Positions 27,436 to 36,575 of a DNA stretch of 64,000 nucleotides are shown one piece after another (position 1 is the first letter of the stretch; every line of letters begins with the position of its first letter). Origin of the DNA: an uncultured Victivallales bacterium (GTDB lineage: Bacteria; Verrucomicrobiota; Lentisphaeria; Victivallales; UBA1829); NCBI GenBank assembly GCA_944391115.1, contig CALXSJ010000017.1:1-64000 (forward strand). The letters are read 5' to 3'. The translations under genes were made by a program, and so were the position numbers. A model generated the notes under the pieces. That model was not told the origin of the DNA. It ran no database searches and saw nothing but the letters and a program-made list of their open reading frames with translations.

Positions 27436-30378
27436 AAGCGGCGTAATCATGAAATCGTCCACATCAATCGTCCCCGCCGCCGCCGTAAACGAGGGGATGA
27501 TGTATCTTGCTGAATCTTCCGCCTTATACTCGAATTCAAAATTTTCCCATTGATCGGAATCAAGTTTCACCTTGCCGAGAGTCCGGGATTTGTACCATTT
27601 TGTGATGCTCTTGTCCATTTTCGCATATTGCGATGCAAACAGCCACAAGGTTCCTTTCCCTTTTGCCCTGATCCGGATTTTTACGTGCCGCACCGCTTCT
27701 TTGTAATACTGGTAAATGATTCCGCCGCCGGATGTCCGAACATACCAGTTGTTCTCCGTTCCGGGATGCTTCTTCATTTCAAGCGACATGTTTTTCCCGC
27801 TGAAGCCGGGGCGTTTGGAAAAATGCCAGTCTTTCGGTGCAAGTCCGCCTGCAACGGTCCATTCCTTCAATTCTTTCACGCCGGATGCCCTGACCGTTTC
27901 ATTAAATCCCGCATTCGGGAAGTTCCTTGTGTCAAGAACCTTGCCATGCACGGATATTTTACGTTCGCCGGCAAGGTTGATGTTTTGAAAGAGCGAGACA
28001 AATTTTGACTGTCTTTTTCTGCACAAACTCATTGGAATGTCCGTTCCGTCCGTAAGCAGGCGTCTTCGTTCAAAATTCATCTTCCAAACCTGTCCGTCAA
28101 AGCATTTCATGCCGAGAGCGGATGTGGGAATGCGTCCTTCCAGAATCCAGCGGTCCTTGAGAATTTTTGTCTTGAATTCACTTTTTGCATCGAATTTCAA
28201 GTCTCCCTGTCTGCCGGGAACCATCGCCCAGTCAAAACATGCGCCGACGGCGTTGTAGACAATCTGATAATAGGCCTCATTCATATCCGGATAATTCAAA
28301 AAGATCTCCAAGGTATTGTCGCGCCAGACTTCATCGTCGTTTCCGGTAATGCGGGAGACCATTTTCTCCGGGTGCGGTTCCATCGCTTCCACCGCAATGT
28401 AAAGATAGTCCGGTTCATAGACGATCCGGACAAATGTCTGCTGATCCGCCGGGACCTGTTTTCCGGTCCGCTGATTGTAGAATCCGGAAACGATATCGGC
28501 ATTTTTCCAATCCGGTTCGTCAATATTTCCGTCAATGACGATTTTCCCTTTTCTCCGGTAGGACGTGATCTCCCGGAAATTGTCCACATAGTCCTTGTAT
28601 GCCGGAACCCATGTGCTTTCAAAAAACATCCTGTCCATTTTGACATGCCTGAGGGCTCTCGGATCGGGATCTTCCGCCGCGTTTTTTTCCGCCTCGGAGA
28701 AAAGCCGCATGATCCGGTTGTACGCCCCGGGTTGTTGCAGCATCCGCCCCAGCGGACTTCCGTGTCCATATCCGGCGCATCCGGGAGTATCGCTGAAAGT
28801 CTGAATCAGCAGCGCCCGCAGTTCCTTCATTCCGCCTTTCCAGGCTTTTCCGTAATAGAGACGGTTTATCTTTTCATACTGCGCGTCAAAATCGAATGTG
28901 CTGTCCCACTGGGCGTTGGCAATCAGATAAACGCTCTGCCAGATGGCCGTCCACTGATGAAAAGTCATTTTATTCGGATAGCGCTTAAGAAGAACGGGAA
29001 AGGTGATATTGGGCGGCCATATCTCCGGGATCATTTCGCAGTTGATCTTTTTATAGAATTCAAGACGATTCCTGACAGATTTCTCAATGGGAAGATAATT
29101 GCATCCGCAGGTGCTGATCTGTTCCCATGAGTTCATGGGAAGCCCGAGGGCATGCCACTGCATGTATTTTTTCAGATAATCCGGATTGGAATAACATTCG
29201 GGATCCGTCATGTCATGACGCCAGCATGTTCCGTTGAAGGTAAGTTGTATTCTGCCTTGTTGCGGCAGAAGTTTTTTGTTCCGGGGAAGATTCTGGAAAT
29301 TCTGATAGGGACATCCCATAATCAGAATATCAGGATGCTTCTTGAAAATATCTTTTGTAAGTGCTTGAAATAACGTCCAATACCGATGTGTCACCCAGTT
29401 GTTGGCCTTGTCTTCCGGAGAATCCAGTCTTCTGCAGTTCTCACATTCGCACCATGTGGTTCCGTCATTGTTGAAGAAGAAATATATCCCGTCCGGATAT
29501 ATCTTCTCTTCAACGGCTTTTTCTAAATTTTTCTTCATGATGCGGATGACGTCCGGATTGGACGTGCATGGCTGCTTGTCGCTGAAAACAAGTGTCGCAT
29601 GCTTGAGATTAGTCCTTTTTCCATTAATCAGGGGAAAATATTCAGGGTGCTCCTGATAAAGAACATCCAGCCTGGCATTGATCCTGTTCCAGTCCGATGG
29701 CTCGTCCACAAGCAACTTGGAAAAACAGTGATAGCCCTCCATCACTTTGGCGCCAAGCTCCCGGTATTCCTTCTGTCTGTCAAGAATCTCCTTGCTTACG
29801 GGAATGTTCATATTGTTGCGCACCATCCAGAGTCTTCCTCCGCGCGTCAATGTCATGCCGTTGCCGGTACGCAGAACGCGGAAAGGATTGTGAATGCTGT
29901 TCTGCAAGGGAACGGAGATGGTTGTTTTCTTCGTATAATACTGCCCGTCGTCATCAGGCAGGAGCCAGACGATTCCTCCGTATTTTTTGAGAATCTCATA
30001 GACCCCGTAAAGAGCTCCGACAGCGCTGTTATGTTCAATCACCAGTTCCTTTTCGGTGACTTTCAGGCGGAATCCGTCGTTTTTGAGAGCTTTGTCCGCT
30101 GTCGCTGCAAAAGAGACGGGATAGAGTCTTCCGCTTTTTTCCGGGAGGATCTGCGGGCCTTTCCCGTCGGCGATCATGCCCAGGAATCTTGAAAATTCCT
30201 CCGCGGCGAATTTCTGGCTTTCAGTGGCTTTTGCCGGAACGATGATCTCGCAGAGCGCCTTGGATTCATCCATAAGTTTTACTTCCGCGCCGCAGAGTCT
30301 GCCGACTGCTGAAAGAAGGATTGAAAAAAAAGTCATCATCATTGTCTGTGTCATGGTATAAGTTTTCACTTTTATCAT
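27427..30378 (-). CDS. Large exported DUF4838 protein with CBM9-like and C-terminal beta domains
   Basis: A 983-residue protein. A signal peptide occupies the first ~30 residues (MTFFSILLSAVGRLCGAE). It has an accessory domain (CEIIVPAKATESQKFAAEEF), then a DUF4838 barrel with NNDGTTWCECENC. A CBM9-like domain follows (KIVIDGNIDEPDWKNADIV, WILEGRIPTSALGMK), and then a final ~140-residue beta domain ending DVDDFMITPLQK, which resembles a CBM4-like fold. The start at 30378 has AGGAGACGGG upstream. It is divergent from an AraC gene across 158 AT-rich bases. The base composition is more AT-rich than that of its two paralogues. Confidence 0.8.
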   Translation of the reverse strand: MIKVKTYTMTQTMMMTFFSILLSAVGRLCGAEVKLMDESKALCEIIVPAKATESQKFAAEEFSRFLGMIADGKGPQILPEKSGRLYPVSFAATADKALKNDGFRLKVTEKELVIEHNSAVGALYGVYEILKKYGGIVWLLPDDDGQYYTKKTTISVPLQNSIHNPFRVLRTGNGMTLTRGGRLWMVRNNMNIPVSKEILDRQKEYRELGAKVMEGYHCFSKLLVDEPSDWNRINARLDVLYQEHPEYFPLINGKRTNLKHATLVFSDKQPCTSNPDVIRIMKKNLEKAVEEKIYPDGIYFFFNNDGTTWCECENCRRLDSPEDKANNWVTHRYWTLFQALTKDIFKKHPDILIMGCPYQNFQNLPRNKKLLPQQGRIQLTFNGTCWRHDMTDPECYSNPDYLKKYMQWHALGLPMNSWEQISTCGCNYLPIEKSVRNRLEFYKKINCEMIPEIWPPNITFPVLLKRYPNKMTFHQWTAIWQSVYLIANAQWDSTFDFDAQYEKINRLYYGKAWKGGMKELRALLIQTFSDTPGCAGYGHGSPLGRMLQQPGAYNRIMRLFSEAEKNAAEDPDPRALRHVKMDRMFFESTWVPAYKDYVDNFREITSYRRKGKIVIDGNIDEPDWKNADIVSGFYNQRTGKQVPADQQTFVRIVYEPDYLYIAVEAMEPHPEKMVSRITGNDDEVWRDNTLEIFLNYPDMNEAYYQIVYNAVGACFDWAMVPGRQGDLKFDAKSEFKTKILKDRWILEGRIPTSALGMKCFDGQVWKMNFERRRLLTDGTDIPMSLCRKRQSKFVSLFQNINLAGERKISVHGKVLDTRNFPNAGFNETVRASGVKELKEWTVAGGLAPKDWHFSKRPGFSGKNMSLEMKKHPGTENNWYVRTSGGGIIYQYYKEAVRHVKIRIRAKGKGTLWLFASQYAKMDKSITKWYKSRTLGKVKLDSDQWENFEFEYKAEDSARYIIPSFTAAAGTIDVDDFMITPLQK

Positions 30379-30485
30379 TTCCCGTCTCCTGTTTGAGTCC
30401 ATGGGGCATTCCGGACAAGATCCATTTTCCCATCTTTTCAGTTTATAAAATAATCCCCTGTCATTCTGAAGACAAGAAGTTGTTA

Positions 30486-30513
30486 TTGCATTATTATCAG
30501 TATATTTTATATT
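30486..30513 (+). promoter_or_regulatory. Promoter of the AraC gene at 30537
   Basis: TTGCAT (30486-30491) and TATATT (30508-30513) are 16 bases apart in a very AT-rich stretch, 24 bases before the start codon. Confidence 0.55.
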
Positions 30514-30536
30514 ATCATTCACAAGGAGAAAACCTC

Positions 30537-31469
30537 ATGGCAAATATAAAAAAATCGGCAAATCCATATGAAAGGCGATATTCAACGTCGGATTACATCG
30601 ATCAGGTGTCGTATATAGACAAAGGATTCCGTTCCGAGATCAACACTTCCGTCCTGCAGCTTTACGGCTGCTGCGAACTTCAGGCGTATCCCAGCGGAGG
30701 AAAACAGAAATATCCATCTCCGAAAAATCCATTCCTGTGTTTTTACTGGATCGTTTCGTATCTGGAAAAAGGAATGGGACACCTTGAGGTTAACAACGAA
30801 CGCAAGGCGGTTCAAAAGGGCGACATTGTCATAGCCCGTCCCGGAATAAATCTGAAAATAATTCCGGATCTGGGCAAGCCCCTTAAACAGATCGTTTTAT
30901 TTGTCATCGCTTCTCCTGTCATGGAGTGTATCTGCTGCTCCGATGCCCGGCAGGCGTATCAAATCTGCCGTCTGGATGATTACACCATGTTTCATGAATC
31001 GCTCCGAAAGCTGCTTGACACTGTGAAAAATTCGACGGGGAATCCCCGAAAAGCATTATCCGTTCTGACATATGCGATACTTTGCGAAATAGAAAAAGAC
31101 AACCGGAAACCCAAACGGCTGGATCAGTTCAATCAGATCTTTTATTCTATCCGCCAGGCTCCTCAATATTATAAAAGGGTGTCGGATATCTGCCGGGAAT
31201 TTGGCATTTCCAGACAGCAGGCGTTTTCCATGTTTCAGGACAGGCTCGGGGTCTCTCCCATGCGGCATGTCATTTCAGAACGTCTGGACAAAAGCCGCTG
31301 GTATCTGATTCACCAGAATACGCCTGTGGCGGCGATTGCCGAGTTCTGCGGTTATTCCTCCGTCCCGTTTTTTTCCCGGGAGTTCAAAAAAAAATATGGC
31401 ATTTCTCCCATGGCCTACCGGAAAAAATACTCGCTGCTGTCCGGGAGGAAAACGGGTGAAAAAACTTGA
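30537..31469 (+). CDS. AraC-family transcriptional regulator
   Basis: A 310-residue regulator. The N-terminal ~170 residues form a cupin-like sensor (GHLEVNNERKAVQKGDIVIARPG). The C-terminal HTH pair is ICREFGISRQQAFSMFQDRLGVSP and IAEFCGYSSVPFFSREFKKKYG. AAGGAGAAAA precedes the ATG. A 72-codon in-frame extension upstream crosses the promoter and is rejected. It is divergent from the large DUF4838 gene and convergent with a pseudopilin gene, and is the likely regulator of both. Confidence 0.88.
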   Translation: MANIKKSANPYERRYSTSDYIDQVSYIDKGFRSEINTSVLQLYGCCELQAYPSGGKQKYPSPKNPFLCFYWIVSYLEKGMGHLEVNNERKAVQKGDIVIARPGINLKIIPDLGKPLKQIVLFVIASPVMECICCSDARQAYQICRLDDYTMFHESLRKLLDTVKNSTGNPRKALSVLTYAILCEIEKDNRKPKRLDQFNQIFYSIRQAPQYYKRVSDICREFGISRQQAFSMFQDRLGVSPMRHVISERLDKSRWYLIHQNTPVAAIAEFCGYSSVPFFSREFKKKYGISPMAYRKKYSLLSGRKTGEKT

Positions 31470-31711
31470 AACGTCGGAGTTGCGCATGAAAATTCCACTT
31501 CGGCACGGGAATTTCAGGCTTGGATGGATTCCGCATGAGAGCGCTTCCCGGATCTGCTTCCTCGGTTCAGCGGCAGGGGTGCATTTGAATCAATGCGGGA
31601 ATTTGATGCCGTCGGTCAATAACGGCTGCTTCCCGAATCTCTCAGTCAAGCGTCTTCCCTTGGAATTTTCCATTGCGCGACATGCGGGAAATCCCTTCCG
31701 CTCAACTGAAA

Positions 31712-32455
31712 TCATTTTGTAAAAGGTTCTCTTTTGAGATATTGCGTGTTGTTGGCTAATCCAAACTTTTTTGTGGAAAAATCCAATTGGCCTGGCGCAA
31801 AAATGTTTTTCCCGTAGGATTGTCCGTGTCCGTCTGTCAGTCCGGCATTGAAACTGTAGTTGGGATGGGGAGCCCATTGACTTTCGTTGCTGTATGCCAC
31901 AGAATCCAACACCCAGGCGACAGAGGAGGGATACTTTATGGTTGTCAGCTTGAACAAATTGCGGTTGTCGGTTTTATCGCGCAGGATACCGGTGGGGCCG
32001 CCCCCCGGTTGATAAGTGATGTTGTCTGCGTTGATTCCTTCATTGATTGTATAGCTTACAAAAAGATTTCCATCATTGTCTTTCTTTTCCGGACACATGA
32101 GGAGGTTGTTTGTAAACTTCAGGAATTGATTCCATGGAAGATATCCGAGTCCCAGGGGATAACCTGGCGTTTGTTTCCCCAGCCGCCCGATCCATGATTG
32201 TTGCGCCGTATATTCTGTCTTCATGACCCATGCCCAGCCGAAAGCCCAGTCACGATAGTCGCCTGCATAATTGTGCAGGCCGCCTAACACGATCTGGCGG
32301 ATATTGGAAACACATTGCACCTTCTGCGCCGACCTGCGCGCCTTGTTCAGCGCGGGCAGCAGCATGGCGGAAAGGATGGCGATGATTGCAACCACGACGA
32401 GAAGCTCTATCAATGTAAACGGATTCCGATTTTGATGATCTCTCCACTTGTTCAT
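31712..32455 (-). CDS. Lone pseudopilin (prepilin-type N-terminal methylation domain)
   Basis: A 247-residue protein with the leader [16 protein letters not shown] about 13 residues from the start. The globular domain has two Trp-rich stretches ([10 protein letters not shown]) and an H-x9-like end ([19 protein letters not shown]). The start at 32455 is set by AAGGAG six bases upstream; a Met seven codons earlier has no site. It is convergent with the AraC gene, with 242 bases of unassigned sequence between them. It is the third pseudopilin of the window and the only one not in an obvious operon. Confidence 0.85.
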   Translation of the reverse strand: MNKWRDHQNRNPFTLIELLVVVAIIAILSAMLLPALNKARRSAQKVQCVSNIRQIVLGGLHNYAGDYRDWAFGWAWVMKTEYTAQQSWIGRLGKQTPGYPLGLGYLPWNQFLKFTNNLLMCPEKKDNDGNLFVSYTINEGINADNITYQPGGGPTGILRDKTDNRNLFKLTTIKYPSSVAWVLDSVAYSNESQWAPHPNYSFNAGLTDGHGQSYGKNIFAPGQLDFSTKKFGLANNTQYLKREPFTK

Positions 32456-33177
32456 ATACTCTCCTTTCCCTGTCATTTTGAGATGTGTTCAAGCTTTTTC
32501 GATTCCGTTCAACAATAGTATTTTATTTTATGAAAACAAGAATTTTAATTTGCATTTTAGTCATTATTTTTTGCCTTATTGTTCTTTTGAGATTTGCGCG
32601 TTCATAACTTGAGCGATTCGCTTATGCCGCCGATGTTTTCCTGACGTCTGCCGCAGCATTGCCCTTGTCTTGTTGCTGGAACCTCCCGTGGAAACTTTCA
32701 TGCGGCGTCACCGTTTATGTTCCCGCAACGGAAGCCCCCGGAATTCCGCTCTCATGCCGAACTGTGACACTTACAATTTTCTGTTGCTGATCCGATTGGA
32801 CTTTGTATGCAGCCGTCACCTGCTGAAGAGATGCGTCTTATGCCTGTGATCTATTCTTAGCAGTGGCCCGAACATTTTGCAAGGCATCCTTCATCATAGG
32901 AACATCAGGCAGATTCTGGAAAATTTGTTTGATCCTCGATCAGCATGCACTGCTATTGCGAGTATTCCAACAGGGACTCTGCTGCAAATGCAATATGCCC
33001 GGGGTTCCTCGGTGGGAATGTGACAGTAACAGGAGATCGGCAGTTCGCTCCAGAGTTTGAATTCGGAAATGGGATCCGTATTTTCGCGGGGACAGGAAAT
33101 AGGCCTGCTCAGATCCAATTCCGCGCTGAAATATGGAAAAGCGGACCTGAAGACCGATTGATGGAAAATTTTCGGAG
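32456..33177. other. 722-base stretch without a supported gene
   Basis: The first ~100 bases are AT-rich and should contain the promoter of the pseudopilin gene. The rest has normal composition and several short open frames on both strands, the longest about 70 codons. None has a ribosome binding site or recognisable domain. It may be a degraded gene; I cannot name its origin. Confidence 0.4.
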
Positions 33178-33253
33178 TGGTGGCGGCTACCGGGTTCGAA
33201 CCAGTGACCTGTGGATTATGATTCCATCGCTCTACCGACTGAGCTAAGCCGCC
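33178..33253 (-). tRNA. tRNA-Met (CAT)
   Basis: A 76-base cloverleaf on the minus strand. The acceptor GGCGGCT pairs with AGCCGCC, discriminator A, and the CCA end is encoded (33180-33178). The D arm is GCTC...GAGC, the anticodon loop ATCATAA with anticodon CAT, and the T arm ACTGG-TTCGAAC-CCGGT. The 27-43 pair at the top of the anticodon stem is an A-C mismatch. The acceptor is fully paired, so this is an elongator tRNA-Met (or an Ile2 tRNA with modified C34), not an initiator. Confidence 0.93.
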
Positions 33254-33369
33254 ATGTCAGACGTTGTCCGAATGACGGGGGTTACTATATTGCATGTTTT
33301 CCAGATTTCAAGTCTGTTTTTTCCTTTTTTCAGGGAAAAAAGCTTTTCATCCGGCATGGCGGCCGGAAT

Positions 33370-33657
33370 TTATGGATTTTCTCCGTTGAGGGCTTTCCCC
33401 AGCTTGACCGCGAGTCCGCGGTAGACGGCTATGATACGGATGAACGCCAGTTTTTCCGCGAGAGTCAGGACAATATAGACGACGCCGACTGCCATCGTGA
33501 CGAAGTTGTTCCTGACGATGAAGGCCGCAAGAACAAAAAGAACCAGAAACAGAACGGAGACCGCAATCGCCGACTGTTTCATTCTTCCGGCCAGCGCAAG
33601 ATCCCCGCTGCGGCGAAGGGCGCGTTCCTCCTGCGGCGTGAATGCAATTTTTTCCAT
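33370..33657 (-). CDS. Small two-segment membrane protein of unknown function
   Basis: A 95-residue protein. A charged cytoplasmic start (MEKIAFTPQEERALRRSGDL) is followed by two hydrophobic segments at residues ~30-50 and ~53-75. It starts seven bases after the queD stop and ends the pdxA-queD operon. There is no strong ribosome binding site, so it may rely on coupling to queD. I do not recognise the family. Confidence 0.55.
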   Translation of the reverse strand: MEKIAFTPQEERALRRSGDLALAGRMKQSAIAVSVLFLVLFVLAAFIVRNNFVTMAVGVVYIVLTLAEKLAFIRIIAVYRGLAVKLGKALNGENP

Positions 33658-33664
33658 GGGTGTC

Positions 33665-34033
33665 TTATTCAAAATAGGTCGCTCCCGAGTTCGCCGATTC
33701 GCAAACTCTGACTTTGGAAACACGGACGGTTTCCGTATTGATTTTCGCACTCAGGGTCTGATAGATGAACATGGCGAGATTTTCACTGGTCGGATTTTTT
33801 GTCCTGAACGCCTCGTGTTCGTTCAGATATTTATGGTCGAGTCCGGCGAGAATGGCGTCCAGTTCCTTTTTGAGCACTTTGAAATCCAGCGCGATTCCGA
33901 TTTCATCCAGCTGCGCCGAACGGATGAAAACCTCCACCGTCCAGTTGTGTCCGTGGAGATTGGAGCAGTCTCCGTTGTAGCCTTTCAGCTGATGCGCCGC
34001 GGAGAATTCCCGGCGGATGTCCAGTTCAAACAT
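33665..34033 (-). CDS. queD: 6-carboxy-5,6,7,8-tetrahydropterin synthase (QueD family)
   Basis: A 122-residue protein of the PTPS/QueD family, second step of queuosine/7-deazaguanine synthesis. The zinc ligands fit His14, His27 and His29 (FSAAHQLKGY, NLHGHNW), with Cys23 as the catalytic Cys. DHKYLNEHEAF and PTSENLAMFIY are further family blocks. It lies 42 bases after pdxA. No other queuosine gene is in the window. The bacterial context favours QueD over true pyruvoyl-tetrahydropterin synthase. Confidence 0.9.
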   Translation of the reverse strand: MFELDIRREFSAAHQLKGYNGDCSNLHGHNWTVEVFIRSAQLDEIGIALDFKVLKKELDAILAGLDHKYLNEHEAFRTKNPTSENLAMFIYQTLSAKINTETVRVSKVRVCESANSGATYFE

Positions 34034-34075
34034 GATGAGCCTCGCAGAATTTTGGTTGCAAACGCTATTTGGGAA

Positions 34076-35056
34076 TTATGATTTCACCCCGGACAGGCTC
34101 AGGCGCGCCTTCGCCCGTTTGAGCGCGATCCGGAATGCCGCGCTCAGACTTCCCGTGTCCGCCACGCCTTTTCCGGCAATCTCGAATGCCGTGCCGTGAT
34201 CGACGCTTGTCCGGATCACCGGCAGTCCGAGCGTGGAATTCACGCCGCGGTCAAATGCAAGCATTTTGAACGGGATATGTCCCTGATCGTGATACATCGA
34301 AACAATCCCGTCGAAACGTGCCAGGGTGCTTTTGATGAACAGCGTGTCAGGAGGGAAGGGCCCTTCCGCGTCGATACCCTCCGCGCGCAGCTGCGCAACG
34401 GCCGGTTTCGTGACCAGCTCATCCTCGGTCCCCATGTTGCCGTTTTCACCGGCATGCGGATTGATTGCGGCGATGCCGATTTCCGGACTGGCGATTCCTT
34501 CCGCCCGGATGGCGCCGCAGAGCAGGCGGGCTGTTTCAACAATCCGTTCCTGCGTGGCGAATTTTGTGACATCCTTCAGCGGGATATGGGTTGTCACAAA
34601 TGCCACGCGCAGAGAATCAGCGGACTGCATCATGGCGAAATCGGCCGTTCCGCAGAGTTCCGCAATCAGTTCGGTGTGGCCGGTGAAGGGAATGCCCGCC
34701 AGATTGACTGCCGCCTTGTTGACCGGAGCCGTGACAATGGCGTCCAGTCTGCCGGAGAGCGCGTCGAGGGTTGCAGCGCGGACGGCTTCATAAGCCTCCC
34801 TGCCGCAGAGCGGCGAGAGCGTCCCGAACGAGAACGCGTCCGCTTTCATGGAACCCGTTGCGCTGACCTTCCACGGGAGCGAATGTCCGGGGAGAAAGCG
34901 CTTTGCCGCGTCCTCGAAAACCTCCGGACAGCCGTACAGAACAAGTTCCGCCTCATCCTGAAATTCCGGATGTTCTGCAAGCATGTGCACAATGATTTCA
35001 GGGCCGATCCCTGCGGGATCCCCCATGGTCAGCGCGATTGACGGTTTCCGTTTCAT
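34076..35056 (-). CDS. pdxA: 4-hydroxythreonine-4-phosphate dehydrogenase PdxA
   Basis: A 326-residue enzyme of the DXP-dependent pyridoxal phosphate pathway. The start IALTMGDPAGIGPEI, the internal PVNKAAVNLAGIPFTGHTE with a metal-binding His, NPHAGENGNMGTED and YHDQGHIPFK are the known PdxA blocks. The length is normal. It sits in a minus-strand operon between a small unknown gene and queD. Related PdxA2-type enzymes act on other phosphorylated sugars acids, but the blocks here fit the biosynthetic enzyme. Confidence 0.93.
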   Translation of the reverse strand: MKRKPSIALTMGDPAGIGPEIIVHMLAEHPEFQDEAELVLYGCPEVFEDAAKRFLPGHSLPWKVSATGSMKADAFSFGTLSPLCGREAYEAVRAATLDALSGRLDAIVTAPVNKAAVNLAGIPFTGHTELIAELCGTADFAMMQSADSLRVAFVTTHIPLKDVTKFATQERIVETARLLCGAIRAEGIASPEIGIAAINPHAGENGNMGTEDELVTKPAVAQLRAEGIDAEGPFPPDTLFIKSTLARFDGIVSMYHDQGHIPFKMLAFDRGVNSTLGLPVIRTSVDHGTAFEIAGKGVADTGSLSAAFRIALKRAKARLSLSGVKS

Positions 35057-35138
35057 GGCGGTTCAAGCAGAACACCCGGCCGTCGTCCGGGAAATCGCGG
35101 ACGGCGCTCCGGGTGCTGTCAGCATGCTCTTTGTTCTG

Positions 35139-35363
35139 TTATTTGTTCTTGAGAGCGATGTACTGGGCCTTTTTCTCTTCCAGAAGCAGGCCGACCTTGT
35201 CCGTGTCAATCGGGAAATAATTCTTTTCCTTCAGATAATCGAGGAAGTCAAGCCAGTCCTGATGATTCCAGGAGGCGTTGTGTTTTTTCACAAAGTTCAT
35301 CGGAATCGGAGACTTTGTGAGTTTCTTGAGGTTGCTTTCAGGCTTGGAAAGTGCTTTTGCCAT
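35139..35363 (-). CDS. Small basic protein of unknown function
   Basis: A 74-residue, Lys-rich protein (MAKALSKPESNLKKLTKSP) with a predicted helical body (WNHQDWLDFLDYLKEKNYF, VGLLLEEKKAQYIALKN). The start at 35363 is supported by AAAGGGG nine bases upstream; the frame extends 29 codons further without a site. It precedes pdxA by 82 bases. I do not recognise it. Confidence 0.6.
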   Translation of the reverse strand: MAKALSKPESNLKKLTKSPIPMNFVKKHNASWNHQDWLDFLDYLKEKNYFPIDTDKVGLLLEEKKAQYIALKNK

Positions 35364-35527
35364 TTTCTTTACCCCTTTCGTATTTAAGTTGTTGAACAAC
35401 AGGAGACTTTCTTGTGAAGAACTTGAATTTTCCGCTTGTGACATTGCCATTCAAAGTCCCCTGCGCGTATAATTTACATCCTTTTTCATTTTTTGCAAAT
35501 CCGTCTCTTTTTTTTTATGAAAAATAC

Positions 35528-35556
35528 TTGCGGATTCTCCTGTTTCATGCTAAAAT
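35528..35556 (+). promoter_or_regulatory. Promoter of aroE
   Basis: TTGCGG (35528-35533) and TAAAAT (35551-35556) with a 17-base spacer lie 47 bases before the aroE start. No operator-like dyad is visible in it. Confidence 0.6.
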
Positions 35557-35603
35557 GAAAGGGTCGAGTCAACCTTTTAACGAATCGATTGGACGGATGC
35601 AGC

Positions 35604-36446
35604 ATGCAGAAAAAACTATACGCCGTGATCGGGTGCCCGGTCTCCCATTCGCTTTCTCCCGTGATGCACAACGCCGCTTTGCGGGCGCTCGGTCTTTCCG
35701 CCGAATACATCGCCGTTCTGGTTCAGCGCGGGGAACTGGAGGCTTTTGCCCGTGAAGCCGGGAAGAAGCTTGCCGGATTCAATATCACCGTTCCGCATAA
35801 GAACGCGATTCTTCCTTTTCTGGACGAGATTTCCCATGACGCCGCTCTTGCCGGAAGCGTCAATACCGTTACTGTCGCAGACGGCCGTCTTTCCGGAACC
35901 AGCACCGACGGGTACGGGCTGGAAGCCGCGCTCGGAGAATCTTTCTCTTATGAGATCCCGGGCAATTCCGTGACATTCATCGGCTGCGGCGGCGTGGTCA
36001 AGGCGCTTGCCTTTCATTTCGCCCTGCGCGGAATCCGGAAGATCCGGCTTCTGAACCGGACGCCGGAAACGGCGCAGATCCTGGCGGATCATCTGCGCAG
36101 GGAATTTCCCTCCCTCGACGTCCTGGCGGCTCCGCTTGCCGACGAGAAGCGGATCGAAGCGTTTCTGAACGATTCGCGCCTTGCCGTGCAGTGCACCAGT
36201 CTCGGTCTGAAAGAGGACGATCCCGCTCCGATCCGCCCGGAACTCCTGCCGCGCGGCATCTTCTTTTATGACACCATCTACAAGCGCACGAAACTTTATG
36301 AGCATGCCGTGAAATGCGGCATTCCCGCGGCAAGCGGTCTCACCATGCTTCTGCACCAGGGGGCCAAGTCGTTTTCGATCTGGACCGGACTGGAGGCTCC
36401 GCTCGAAGTCATGCGCAAGGCGCTTTTTGACGCGGCGGAAATCTGA
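35604..36446 (+). CDS. aroE: Shikimate dehydrogenase AroE
   Basis: A 280-residue enzyme that reduces 3-dehydroshikimate with NADPH. The shikimate-binding start GCPVSHSLSPVMHNAA, the catalytic Lys/Asp region FNITVPHKNAILPFLDEIS, the Rossmann motif in FIGCGGVVKALA, the NADP-binding NRT, and the C-terminal SGLTMLLHQGAKSF are all typical. Length is normal. The ATG at 35604 is the likely start, though a TTG five codons earlier is in frame and the upstream site (GGACGGA) is weak. It is transcribed alone. Confidence 0.93.
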   Translation: MQKKLYAVIGCPVSHSLSPVMHNAALRALGLSAEYIAVLVQRGELEAFAREAGKKLAGFNITVPHKNAILPFLDEISHDAALAGSVNTVTVADGRLSGTSTDGYGLEAALGESFSYEIPGNSVTFIGCGGVVKALAFHFALRGIRKIRLLNRTPETAQILADHLRREFPSLDVLAAPLADEKRIEAFLNDSRLAVQCTSLGLKEDDPAPIRPELLPRGIFFYDTIYKRTKLYEHAVKCGIPAASGLTMLLHQGAKSFSIWTGLEAPLEVMRKALFDAAEI

Positions 36447-36503
36447 AACCCGTCTCCCGGCGCTTCTTTCCGCCCCGCGGCGGCGCTTTTCCGGGTTTCC
36501 GGA

Positions 36504-36532
36504 TTGCAAAACACCGGATTCCGGTGTATAGT
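36504..36532 (+). promoter_or_regulatory. Promoter of glgP with a palindromic operator in the spacer
   Basis: TTGCAA (36504-36509), a 17-base spacer and TATAGT (36527-36532). The spacer contains the palindrome CACCGGA-T-TCCGGTG (36512-36526), perfect over seven base pairs, lying exactly between the two boxes. A protein bound there would block or remodel the promoter. Confidence 0.7.
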
Positions 36533-36575
36533 ATGGGCTTAATCTTTCAAGAATCATTCACATGAGGAGAACGCC

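Noticed and set aside
32863-33118. Small genes on either strand of the gap before tRNA-Met
   Set aside because: The frames overlap on both strands, have no ribosome binding site and no recognisable sequence; possible decayed DNA only.
33178-33253. Initiator tRNA
   Set aside because: The first acceptor pair is a normal G-C and the anticodon stem lacks the three G-C pairs typical of initiator tRNA.
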